This document shows, piece after piece, positions 8,874 through 17,635 of a DNA stretch of 64,000 nt. This DNA is from CAXBOO01 sp963977425 (lineage in GTDB: Bacteria; Bacteroidota; Bacteroidia; Flavobacteriales_D; Luteibaculaceae). The notes beneath the pieces were generated by a model. The model did no database searches. It was not told where the DNA came from and worked only from the letters and a program-made list of their open reading frames with translations. A program made the translations under genes and the position numbers. Numbering within the stretch: position 1 is the first letter of the stretch; every line of letters begins with the position of its first letter. The stretch lies in assembly GCA_963977425.1 (NCBI GenBank), contig CAXBOO010000005.1:1-64000 (forward strand), given 5' to 3'.

Positions 8874-9731
8874 ATGCGCTTACACGAACTAAATACAGGA
8901 TATTTCAAACTAGACGGAGGAGCCATGTTTGGCGTAGTACCAAAAGGTATTTGGAATAAATTGAATCCAGCCGATGAAAAAAACTTGTGTACATGGGCTA
9001 TGCGTTGCATGCTTATAGAAGATGGCGACCGACTGATCTTAATCGATACAGGAATCGGGAATAAGCAAAGTGAAAAGTTTTATGGCTATTACTATTTGCA
9101 AGACATGCTTTCATTAGAATCTGCTCTAAAAGCAAAAGGCTTTGGATTGGATGATGTAACGGATGTTTTTCTTACCCATTTGCATTTCGACCATGTAGGT
9201 GGTGCAGTACAATACAATGCCACAAAAGATAGACTAGAACCTGTATTTAAAAACGCTAAATATTGGAGCAACAAACAGCACTGGGATTGGGCTACCATAA
9301 ATCCTAATCCACGCGAGAAGGCTTCGTTTTTGAAAGAAAATATTTTACCTATTCAAGAAAGTGGGCAATTGCACTTTATAGAACAAACGCCAAATGCCTT
9401 GCTTACACAAAGTCCAATGCCAGGCATAGAAGTATTTTTTGCCAACGGACATACCGAAGCTCAAATGATTCCGATCATTAAAAACGGGGATAGTAAAGTG
9501 GTTTTTGGTGCCGACCTTATTCCAAGTGCTTACCACATACCACAAGCTTATGTAATGGGATACGATATGCGTCCTTTGCAAACCATTGAAGATAAAAACA
9601 GCCTTTTCCCTTTAATACACGAAAATAATTGGCAAGTTTTCCTTGAACACGACCCAATTAACGAGTTTATCACACTAGATAAGGGCGAAAAAGGTTATTC
9701 TGTAAAAGAAAAAGGACTATTTAACAGCTAA
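8874..9731 (+). CDS. MBL-fold metallo-hydrolase
   Basis: A cytoplasmic protein of 285 aa with the metallo-beta-lactamase metal site THLHFDHVGG (about 100-109), a later His in NGHTEAQ, an Asp in VFGADLIP and a final His in LEHDP. It resembles lactonase-like and quorum-quenching MBL proteins, but the substrate cannot be inferred. It is divergent from mpl with only 20 bp between starts and runs alone. Confidence 0.85.
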   Translation: MRLHELNTGYFKLDGGAMFGVVPKGIWNKLNPADEKNLCTWAMRCMLIEDGDRLILIDTGIGNKQSEKFYGYYYLQDMLSLESALKAKGFGLDDVTDVFLTHLHFDHVGGAVQYNATKDRLEPVFKNAKYWSNKQHWDWATINPNPREKASFLKENILPIQESGQLHFIEQTPNALLTQSPMPGIEVFFANGHTEAQMIPIIKNGDSKVVFGADLIPSAYHIPQAYVMGYDMRPLQTIEDKNSLFPLIHENNWQVFLEHDPINEFITLDKGEKGYSVKEKGLFNS

Positions 9732-9767
9732 GCTTAGTAAACACGTGGATTAATCGCACTCATTTCA

Positions 9768-9775
9768 TACTTTTG
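9768..9775 (+). promoter_or_regulatory. -7 promoter element upstream of lipoprotein gene
   Basis: TACTTTTG matches the Bacteroidota -7 consensus TAnnTTTG and lies 16 nt before the GTG start at 9792. No convincing -33 TTG is visible. Confidence 0.4.
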
Positions 9776-9791
9776 TAAAAAGTTTTATTTC

Positions 9792-10349
9792 GTGCGTAAT
9801 TGGTTGGGTATAATAGGGTTATTGACAGCAGTAGTTTTCACTGCTTGCGAGAATTTCTCCTTTTCTCCTACGCTTCCAATTTCGAGTTCTATTCAGGGCG
9901 AAATAAAAATTGACTCCAGTGGTGTTTTTACCTACGAAGATTCAGGTGATTTTTTTGGTGGACAAGATTTAGAAGATGTATTAGGCAATATCAAATCTCT
10001 TTCATTAGACAGTGTATTTTTAGTTATCGATAGTACTTCTGTTCTAGAAAACGATTCATTGCCATACTTAGAAGCAAATGCAGTAGCGAGTTTGGATACT
10101 ATATCCATTCAGCAAGACATTCGCGGAACTTTAATGTTCTTAAAAAAACTTCCTAGCGGCATCAAGATAGATGCTAGCCCAGATGAGTTGATTCAAATTT
10201 CTATCCTTTTAAAAGATAAAGCCAACGACAATCAAAACACACCTTGGAATTTTCAGATATCAGGTTTAGTAGATGGCGCACCAGTAACCATTTACTTTAA
10301 AGTAAAATTCTACGGAGAAATAGAGACCAAACCAGCGGAACTCATTTAA
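9792..10349 (+). CDS. hypothetical lipoprotein
   Basis: Not recognised. The 185-residue protein starts at a GTG and has a signal peptide ending in the lipobox FTAC (Cys near residue 19), so it should be lipidated and anchored on the periplasmic or outer-membrane face. The rest is a beta-rich sequence with many Asp and Ser, without motifs I know. It has its own -7 element and a shared bidirectional terminator, so it is monocistronic. Confidence 0.72.
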   Translation: MRNWLGIIGLLTAVVFTACENFSFSPTLPISSSIQGEIKIDSSGVFTYEDSGDFFGGQDLEDVLGNIKSLSLDSVFLVIDSTSVLENDSLPYLEANAVASLDTISIQQDIRGTLMFLKKLPSGIKIDASPDELIQISILLKDKANDNQNTPWNFQISGLVDGAPVTIYFKVKFYGEIETKPAELI

Positions 10350-10392
10350 TTCGAACTATCTATACAGATAGTAAAAGCACATATTATGGCAT

Positions 10393-10423
10393 AAAAAAAA
10401 GGAGCATTGAGCTCCTTTTTTTT
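10393..10423. terminator. bidirectional intrinsic terminator
   Basis: A-tract, stem GGAGC, loop ATTGA, stem GCTCC, T-tract. It is symmetrical and serves the convergent lipoprotein genes on both strands; it overlaps the minus-strand stop codon by 2 nt. Confidence 0.9.
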
Positions 10424-11414
10424 AATCAAATGAAAATGTTTGCTGCGGATATTGGTCCACAGGGACTTGAATATCAAAATCATCAATTGTATTGATTTGC
10501 CTAAAGGACAATGTATCGTCGACAGCATATTCGGGATATAGTTCTATCAGTTTATTTTCTATGATCAACTCTCTCTTACTAGCAGAAACATAAGCCATAT
10601 TGATGTGGGCTTTATAAGCCGTTACTATTTTCTCTTGCTGAGATTGATAAATTATTTCGTTAGAAAACTCAGGTGATAAAGCGAAAACATATGCTGCTGT
10701 TTTATCGTCGTTGTGATCGGTATGATATCCAATCAATTGTCCTTCTTTGTTGATTTGCAACATTGTAGGTATGTCATCTTCAGAATATCCGGCTTTAGCA
10801 ACACTAGTAGAATCTATGTTATTCCATACTACAATAGAATCTCCGTTTAGGAAAAACTGTCCGTTTTTCGACTCATAATGCTTTGAATACAGTACTTTAC
10901 CATCAGGCAACAATACGGCATCGTATAGTTTTTCAGTTAAGCCATTTATTGTATCAATGGTAATTGGAATACTGGGTACAGGAAATGACTGACTATTGAA
11001 TTTGAATTTCCCATCGGTAGTTACTCCGTACAACAAACCATTATTGGTCCAATGAATTCTATACGCACCTTTCATAGTGTGCAAAATTCTTTCGTTAGTG
11101 TTTACCGAAACATTGATCATTCTAACGTTACCACTAGTATCTGTGTATGCAGCTCGAGTAGCATCAGGAGATAGAGTAAGGTTTAGTTTTGGTCCTGGCG
11201 TTGTTGTTATTTTAACCAATCCAACGGCGGTATCTTTTAAGAAGAATAATTCATCGTTGCTTTTAATAAGAATATGTGTGCGAGCAGGTTTCAAAAATTG
11301 ATTGAATTCCTCGACCTTATATTTGGATAGCGATGTAAATGTTTTATCGCAAGAAGATAAAACCAGAAGTGACGAGATGAGGACCAACAGTCCAAGCGAT
11401 TGTATATTTTTCAT
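10422..11414 (-). CDS. lipoprotein, possible beta-propeller
   Basis: Not recognised by name. A 330-residue protein with signal peptide and lipobox LSSC. Repeating short beta motifs such as SPDATRAAYTDTSGNVRMI and LLPDGKVLYS suggest a TolB/WD40-like propeller, which is inference. I chose the ATG at 11414, which overlaps the upstream stop as TAATG; an in-frame GTG lies 6 nt earlier. The coupling with the outer-membrane protein gene before it suggests they act together. Confidence 0.72.
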   Translation of the reverse strand: MKNIQSLGLLVLISSLLVLSSCDKTFTSLSKYKVEEFNQFLKPARTHILIKSNDELFFLKDTAVGLVKITTTPGPKLNLTLSPDATRAAYTDTSGNVRMINVSVNTNERILHTMKGAYRIHWTNNGLLYGVTTDGKFKFNSQSFPVPSIPITIDTINGLTEKLYDAVLLPDGKVLYSKHYESKNGQFFLNGDSIVVWNNIDSTSVAKAGYSEDDIPTMLQINKEGQLIGYHTDHNDDKTAAYVFALSPEFSNEIIYQSQQEKIVTAYKAHINMAYVSASKRELIIENKLIELYPEYAVDDTLSFRQINTIDDFDIQVPVDQYPQQTFSFD

Positions 11415-12136
11415 TACCACTTATCTGGGCCTAAATTGAAGTAAATACCAATAGTCATATCGTAAAAACGCTTAGACCTCCCGAAGGTTACCTGACCGTT
11501 TCCGGCAGTTTCTATTAAATAATGATAGACATAATCCATTTTCAAACCAAAGCCTGAACTCAATTTATATCGAGCTTCAAAACCGGCATTGATGTCAAAG
11601 TAATATCCCCCAACATAATAGATATCGCTCCGCATCGGGTTGTTGATATCGTATTCAGTAACCTCTCCGTACATGATGGTATTTGCCCCACCCATGGTTG
11701 GAGTTAGGATAAAATCCTTGTTCATCAACATTTCATAACCATAGTACACTCCTTGCGAGAATATATGAAGGTTGCTGAATTCAACACTGTAATAGCTATC
11801 GTTGCCATTAGAATTAGGTTGAGAGAAAAAATACGATGGCGAACCTGGCTCTAACTCTATGTATTGAAAAATGCTACCATAAAGCCAGCCCGATTTGTAC
11901 TTATTGTCTACTCTTGGATCGATTCCAAAAACAACTTTGTAGTTTCTTTTTGTTTTACTATACTGACTTATATCGGCTACAGCTTTGGTCATCATCCCTG
12001 TGGAGACGTCTACTCGAACATCAGCAATTAAATCGCTAAAAGAAATTCGCCGACCATCGCTCCAAAATTGCGCGTCTGCTTGACCTACACAAAAGCAACT
12101 TATCGCAATCGATAAGAAAAAGTGTTTTAGCTTCAT
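11414..12136 (-). CDS. predicted outer-membrane beta-barrel protein
   Basis: A 240-residue protein with a signal peptide (cleavage after ADA near residue 22) and alternating aromatic and polar strands (for example GVYYGYEM, DIYYVGGYYFD, LKMDYVYHYLI). It ends in GIYFNLGPDKW, like a barrel's last strand. No family could be named. Its stop codon overlaps the start of the next lipoprotein gene, so the two form an operon. The 197 bp upstream are shared with the divergent PadR gene. Confidence 0.68.
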   Translation of the reverse strand: MKLKHFFLSIAISCFCVGQADAQFWSDGRRISFSDLIADVRVDVSTGMMTKAVADISQYSKTKRNYKVVFGIDPRVDNKYKSGWLYGSIFQYIELEPGSPSYFFSQPNSNGNDSYYSVEFSNLHIFSQGVYYGYEMLMNKDFILTPTMGGANTIMYGEVTEYDINNPMRSDIYYVGGYYFDINAGFEARYKLSSGFGLKMDYVYHYLIETAGNGQVTFGRSKRFYDMTIGIYFNLGPDKW

Positions 12137-12333
12137 ATTGAACTTTTAAGAGGACTAAATTATTTATAAAATTTAACATTCCTTCAGAAAATCCCATTTC
12201 TATGTTCATTCGTCTGACATAATCACCAACTAACAATGGAAAGCCACCTTACACAGTAGATATCCTATCACCATGATTGTTAAATAAATCAAAGTCACCA
12301 TCAATACATAAGATTATTATGCATCTTTGAATT

Positions 12334-12669
12334 ATGTATAGTAAAGAATACTTAAAAGGCACATTAAAAACTCTCCTACTAAGCTTGCTTTCCGAAAAAG
12401 GCGATATGTACGGCTATGAGATTACACAAACAGTAAAAGTGCGATCAGAAAACAGCATAGAACTAACAGAAGGCGCTTTATACCCAGCACTACACAAGCT
12501 AGAGGCCAACGAATATGTTGAGTCTTACACGAAAAAAATAGACGGTAGAAATAGGAAATATTACAAACTGACTAAAAAGGGATCGGACGAAGCTAAAAAA
12601 CAAAAAGCTGGTTGGACCCAATTCTCTAATGTGATGGAAGCCATACTAAATCCTATGCAATATGCTTGA
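12334..12669 (+). CDS. PadR family transcriptional regulator
   Basis: A winged-helix repressor of 111 aa. LLSEKGDMYGYEITQTV, ELTEGALYPALHKLE and the wing DGRNRKYYKLTKKG are characteristic of the short PadR-s2 class. PadR genes of this class often precede a membrane gene carrying a HAAS-type helical domain, as here, where the next gene overlaps by 8 nt. A -7-like CATCTTTG (12322-12329) ends 4 nt before the ATG. Confidence 0.93.
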   Translation: MYSKEYLKGTLKTLLLSLLSEKGDMYGYEITQTVKVRSENSIELTEGALYPALHKLEANEYVESYTKKIDGRNRKYYKLTKKGSDEAKKQKAGWTQFSNVMEAILNPMQYA

Positions 12670-13384
12670 TGCTCTACAAATAGCCGATCTGCACGACATC
12701 ATTGCTAAAGCGTATTTGGATAGAGATATCGCCGATGAAATGTTGGACCATTATGCAACGCATATTGAATCGTTGATGATTGATGGTTTACAATACGAAG
12801 CGGCATTAAATGTAGCTATACAGTCTTTGCCAGAAAGTACCCTCACAGAAATAAACAAAGCTTACAAAAAAACTAAACTCATGAAAAACATTAAAACAGC
12901 AACACCTATTGCGGTGGCGTTAACCCTTTTTGCGATCGTTTTAAACATTCAATTACTCTCGCAAGAAGAAGCTTGGCAACTACCTGTAGCTCAACAAAAA
13001 ATCACCAAAATGTCATCTGGGTTTGGTATTAGAAATCATCCTATCAACAAAGACAAAAAATTGCATACTGGTATGGACTTTGTTGCTCCACTTGGCACCC
13101 CCGTTAGGGCAGTAAAATCAGGCATAATAAAAAAGACAAAACAACAGAATACAGGTTATGGCAATCATATAGTTATTCTACATAACGACAGTACCGAAAC
13201 CATGTATGCACAGCTTCATGAAATTCAAGTAAACATTAATGATACAGTAAATGGTGGTGACATTATCGGAACAGTTGGCAGTTCTGGTGCATCTACTGGC
13301 CCGCACCTTCATTTTGAAATGATAGAGAAAGGAAAAAAGGTAAACCCAATTAGCAAAGACCCTATTTTCAGGCTAGAGAACTAA
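12662..13384 (+). CDS. HAAS-like domain / TM / M23 peptidase fusion
   Basis: A 240-residue membrane protein. Residues 1-70 form a helical domain like the HAAS/DUF1700 modules paired with PadR regulators, with a DxMLDHYATHIE motif. One transmembrane helix follows (about 80-100), then an M23 (LytM) domain. The zinc ligands are present: His135 and Asp139 (HTGMD), and His217 with His215 in GPHLHFE. The YxHL motif reads YAQL, so Gln184 replaces a usual active-site His. The expected role is periplasmic murein cleavage or a regulated pseudo-enzyme. Its start lies inside padR. Confidence 0.85.
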   Translation: MLDALQIADLHDIIAKAYLDRDIADEMLDHYATHIESLMIDGLQYEAALNVAIQSLPESTLTEINKAYKKTKLMKNIKTATPIAVALTLFAIVLNIQLLSQEEAWQLPVAQQKITKMSSGFGIRNHPINKDKKLHTGMDFVAPLGTPVRAVKSGIIKKTKQQNTGYGNHIVILHNDSTETMYAQLHEIQVNINDTVNGGDIIGTVGSSGASTGPHLHFEMIEKGKKVNPISKDPIFRLEN

Positions 13385-15855
13385 AACTTATCTTGTAAAT
13401 ACAGTTTGGTATCGTTGTAATCTATGAAGTATAAAAACTTCAATGACAAGCTATTGAGCCCAGGCACATTTTTTAAACTTCTAGCGTTGTCGGCAAAATC
13501 TTCAGCAGGCACATCGTTGGAATTGAACAAGGACTTTTTATAGACAATATCCAATCGGCTTCCTGGAGATAACACATAAGTGTACACTAAATCGATATTG
13601 AAGGCATTGAAATCGTTGTCGTGAAAAGACACTCCATTGTTGCTGCCAGAATAAGTACTTGCTTGTACGCTACCGTCTTCTTGAAGAACAACAAATTCGT
13701 TGTACAATACTTTTGACCAGTAATGACGCATGCGCAAAGTGCTGTACATCAACGGATTGATTTTATACTCTAGTTGCAAAATATTCGTATGCGTTGTAAT
13801 ATCTCGTCTTCCAAAATAGATGTTGTCCTCATTGTACCCAGGATTATCGCTATTATCCGAACTGCCCACTGAATTAAATAAAGCATAGCCTTCGTTGTTA
13901 AGCTGTTCACTATAGTTATAGGAATAAACCAACAACAAGTGGTTATTGAAACGTATTCTAGGTTCTATAGCGAAGTTAAAATCATACCGACTATCTTGAT
14001 CATACGTTGTGTAATTCACGTTGGCATCGAAGGCTAATGATTTTCTATAATCGGAGGAATACCAACCACCGAAATAGGCGTTTTTGGGTTTATTGTAGTA
14101 ATACCCATCTTGTCTTGGCTCAAAATAATCGACATCTTGAACCGGCGATATTCCCGCATTCATACCATAGGCATTGAACTTTCTTCCGATGGCAAACCCA
14201 TTCATATTCACATCAAAATTGGTAAATGCTTGTGGCTTATACAATCGCCCGTAATTGATGTTCACATTCAAACTAGCCCTATTCCAAATTCCTTTAGGTT
14301 TAAACTGATTAAAGGATATATATCCTCCATTAGAAATTTCATTGGCGTTGAACAAAAAACCCAAATCGTTTGGGTCGTAAGTATCGGACTCTACATTCAA
14401 ATAAGTACCATAATTGATGTTACCCGAAATCTTTCGAACACTGGCTGCATAGGCGAAGCCATCGTCGTTCGCATCATCGTTTAATCCAGATTTTTTGTTG
14501 TAAATGGCTGATAAATCGGTAGAGATGGTGGCTTTTTTGTTGCGTAAAGTGGTAAACAATCCTGTTACATTGGCATCGTAGGTGCTACCAGCTCTCATTA
14601 CATTGGTATTGACCAAAGAAACACTCGAATTATTTTTCAAATTCTGATCGAAAACCAACACATTGTAATTGCTTGCTGGCGCTGTTTCTATAACTTCTTC
14701 ACTTCCGTCCAAACGTCTAATTCTAGCCGTTGTTTCACGCGTAATGGCGTTGAAAACACCAATTCCCAAACCATTCTTAAGTCGCCCACTCACTTTGGTT
14801 GCATTGAGGAGTTGAGTGGTATTAGGATTGTCTATAATTTCGTCATCGTCTCCTAGGTTATCGTACACCTTTCCTGAGTTGATTGGCCGACTACCAATAC
14901 GTCGAGAATAAAATAAGCCTCCCTTATTGAAAAGCTCCGTTCCCTCTGTAAAAAACTGCCTATTTTCATTGAACCGAACTTCAAACGGTGATAGATTTAA
15001 GACTTGGTTATCGGATTGAACTTGACCAAAATCTGGTATCAATGTCATATCCAACGTAAAAGCATCTGATAGACCGAATTTCACATCCATTCCACCGTTT
15101 ACAAAAGCATTGCTCTCGCCATCGTACTCATCGTAATACATTGAGAAATAAGGAAACAATTGCAATCTGACAGGTGTTTCGATATTCTTAAGACCTTCTA
15201 AGGTTCCAAATTGATTCAAGAATCCATCCACTTTAGGATCTATTCTATTCCACGATGATTTCTGTCTGGTTCGTCTAACCAACCGCAAGGCATTGAAATT
15301 CCAGTTCATCACATCTTTTTCAGGGAATCGCAAGGCACTAAATGGCACAAAAACTTCGGCCGTCCATCCATGATCGTTAATTTTTACACTGCTTCGCCAA
15401 ACGGCATTCCACGAAAAATCTTCACTGTATTGCCCATATTGAGCATCGGCCTGCACACCAGCAGCTGTAACAAAAAAACCAAATGCTGTAAGCCCTGCTT
15501 GATAAGGATCGATGATTAATCCTGCCCAATCGACATTGCCAAAATTATCTCTTTGAGAAAGTTCTGTTAAAATACTATCTGGACTTGTATCGAAATTTGA
15601 CACCCCAAAATACAATCCTCTATTGTTGTACAATATTTTAATTTCCGTATTTTGGTTAGCGTTTTGCCCCGGATTGGGTTCTAACTCAATAAAATCTTTT
15701 AAAGGCTCTGCACCCCCCCACTCCAATTCATTCAAAACACCATCTACAACAATGTTACTCGTATTTGCCAATTCGGTAACCTTGCCAGTTTTCTGAGCGA
15801 ATGCATGGTGTGCAATCAATATTGCAAACGCTATTAAGATGGAATTCAATTTCAT
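13381..15855 (-). CDS. DUF5916 outer-membrane protein with CBM9-like domain
   Basis: An 824-residue protein with a signal peptide (cleavage after AFA near 20). A carbohydrate-binding family 9-like N-terminal domain (about 25-215, motif WTAEVFVPFSALRFP) is followed by a long beta-barrel-like region including FTEGTELFNKGGLFYSRRIG, typical of DUF5916. It probably sits in the outer membrane; function is unknown. It overlaps comEC upstream by 4 nt and the convergent M23 gene by 4 nt. Confidence 0.85.
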   Translation of the reverse strand: MKLNSILIAFAILIAHHAFAQKTGKVTELANTSNIVVDGVLNELEWGGAEPLKDFIELEPNPGQNANQNTEIKILYNNRGLYFGVSNFDTSPDSILTELSQRDNFGNVDWAGLIIDPYQAGLTAFGFFVTAAGVQADAQYGQYSEDFSWNAVWRSSVKINDHGWTAEVFVPFSALRFPEKDVMNWNFNALRLVRRTRQKSSWNRIDPKVDGFLNQFGTLEGLKNIETPVRLQLFPYFSMYYDEYDGESNAFVNGGMDVKFGLSDAFTLDMTLIPDFGQVQSDNQVLNLSPFEVRFNENRQFFTEGTELFNKGGLFYSRRIGSRPINSGKVYDNLGDDDEIIDNPNTTQLLNATKVSGRLKNGLGIGVFNAITRETTARIRRLDGSEEVIETAPASNYNVLVFDQNLKNNSSVSLVNTNVMRAGSTYDANVTGLFTTLRNKKATISTDLSAIYNKKSGLNDDANDDGFAYAASVRKISGNINYGTYLNVESDTYDPNDLGFLFNANEISNGGYISFNQFKPKGIWNRASLNVNINYGRLYKPQAFTNFDVNMNGFAIGRKFNAYGMNAGISPVQDVDYFEPRQDGYYYNKPKNAYFGGWYSSDYRKSLAFDANVNYTTYDQDSRYDFNFAIEPRIRFNNHLLLVYSYNYSEQLNNEGYALFNSVGSSDNSDNPGYNEDNIYFGRRDITTHTNILQLEYKINPLMYSTLRMRHYWSKVLYNEFVVLQEDGSVQASTYSGSNNGVSFHDNDFNAFNIDLVYTYVLSPGSRLDIVYKKSLFNSNDVPAEDFADNARSLKNVPGLNSLSLKFLYFIDYNDTKLYLQDKF

Positions 15856-17624
15856 TTCAATTCTATTTCGACCAATTTGCCATAATCGTCAAAGATGCGT
15901 AAAACTAACATTTCGTTCTTTTTGGAAGGTCTAATATTCATGGGTAAACGATAATAATTCTCATAAAGACTTTTATCGGCATTATTTTTCACAAAAGAAT
16001 CATCGAACTCCTTAGAATATCGATGAGGAAACAACCACCTTTTATTCCCGGATTGATAGCTGTAATATCGTTTGTAACCAACATCAATCGTTTTTAGTTT
16101 GGGTGGTTTATCATCACTAAAATCTACCAAAACGAAGAACGATAGTACAATTCCCACCATCAATGCACTGCGCTTTTTTGAGTAGACATAAGTAATCCAA
16201 AGTCCGAGCATAACCAACAACATCAGCATTTGATTACGTGAAAGAAAAACAAGTACTTGAGAAAACGGTAACGATTGCAACTGCACAATTCCCCACAGAA
16301 AAACATGATATAATCCGTCAACAAAATAAACATACCCTGTATTTACAATAGGGACAAAAGCCAGAAGTAAAAACAAAAAAGCCGAAGCTGTTAAAACAAA
16401 ACTGAAAAGCGATAGCCACAAATTGCTCACCAAAAACCAAACAGGAAAATACCCGAAAGTATAAAGTATGATAGGCAACGTACCTAATTGAGCACAGGCA
16501 CTAATGCAAATGGCATCCCAACCCAAATTCATGGCCTTGTACTTAAACGTCAGCAAAGACTGCATCTTTGGATATAACAATACAATAGAAGCAACGGCCG
16601 CATAACTCAATTGAAAACCTACATCATAAAATGCATAGGGATTGATGACCAAGTTGACAAAAGCAGCGAAACAAAGAATATTGAACCCATTGCCACTTCG
16701 CTTGATGCTTCTAGCAATCAAAAAACAGGTAAACATAAAAGCTGCACGCACCACACTTACGGTTAATCCACTCAACACAGCATAGAACCAGATAATTACA
16801 ATCACCAAAACCAATTTTGGTATAAGCCACCTGTGTTTCTTGTATTTATTCAATCCCAAAAGAAGACTGAACACTAGATAGATAATACCTACATGCAAAC
16901 CACTGACTGCCAAAAAATGTGAGATGCCCAATGTTGCAAATGCCGACTGAGTCTCTTCATCCAACCACGACTTATCGCCTAACAATACGGCTGAATAAAA
17001 ACCATGTATTTCTTTATCGCCAAGTAAATATTTCAATTTGTCACCAACGACTTTTCTCACTTTATCCATCTGTTTTAAAGGCACAGTTACAGAACTAGTT
17101 TCGAGTATCGTGTCACGGGATGTAATGAAAGAAGTAAAAAAATAGGCTTTGCTTTTTAGATACAGCGGGTAATCGAATCGCTTAGGCAAATCATCTTGCT
17201 TAATTTTAAATTTCTTGACTGAACTAGAATAATAGCGACCAACTTCCAAATCGTCAAACTCGCTAGCAACATAAAGCAAACCTGAATTATACGATTCTAC
17301 TTGATACTTATTCCATTTTTCATTGGCAGAAACTTGCTTCCGCACAAGAAAAACCGATAAGTTATCTTGTTCTGGTTGAGAATTGAAATCAGAAAGTCGA
17401 GTCCCGAAAATTAAAGCTCCTAGTATAGTAATACAGACACTGAGTGCCAGAATACGCAGCACAAAAGCTACTTTATAGTATCGTAGTACTAGTACACCTC
17501 CTAATAATCCTGTAAAGATTGAATACAGAATAGTTGTAGGAATGTTAAATGCTATTTGAGTAGCAATACCAAACCCGAAGCACAATAAAATTCTAAAAAA
17601 GGGTATTTGGGAGAAGCCAAGCAC
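15852..17624 (-). CDS. comEC: ComEC/Rec2 family DNA-uptake channel protein
   Basis: A polytopic inner-membrane protein of 590 aa. It has an N-terminal DUF4131-like region (about 1-170) and the competence core with LLGDKSWLDEETQSAFATLG and GISHFLAVSGLHVGI near 210-245, the hallmark of ComEC. It would form the channel taking up single-stranded DNA. The C-terminal MBL nuclease domain of longer ComEC proteins is absent. The start is GTG, because an in-frame stop lies two codons upstream. It overlaps the DUF5916 gene by 4 nt. Confidence 0.9.
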   Translation of the reverse strand: MLGFSQIPFFRILLCFGFGIATQIAFNIPTTILYSIFTGLLGGVLVLRYYKVAFVLRILALSVCITILGALIFGTRLSDFNSQPEQDNLSVFLVRKQVSANEKWNKYQVESYNSGLLYVASEFDDLEVGRYYSSSVKKFKIKQDDLPKRFDYPLYLKSKAYFFTSFITSRDTILETSSVTVPLKQMDKVRKVVGDKLKYLLGDKEIHGFYSAVLLGDKSWLDEETQSAFATLGISHFLAVSGLHVGIIYLVFSLLLGLNKYKKHRWLIPKLVLVIVIIWFYAVLSGLTVSVVRAAFMFTCFLIARSIKRSGNGFNILCFAAFVNLVINPYAFYDVGFQLSYAAVASIVLLYPKMQSLLTFKYKAMNLGWDAICISACAQLGTLPIILYTFGYFPVWFLVSNLWLSLFSFVLTASAFLFLLLAFVPIVNTGYVYFVDGLYHVFLWGIVQLQSLPFSQVLVFLSRNQMLMLLVMLGLWITYVYSKKRSALMVGIVLSFFVLVDFSDDKPPKLKTIDVGYKRYYSYQSGNKRWLFPHRYSKEFDDSFVKNNADKSLYENYYRLPMNIRPSKKNEMLVLRIFDDYGKLVEIELK

Positions 17625-17635
17625 CCTTCAATATA

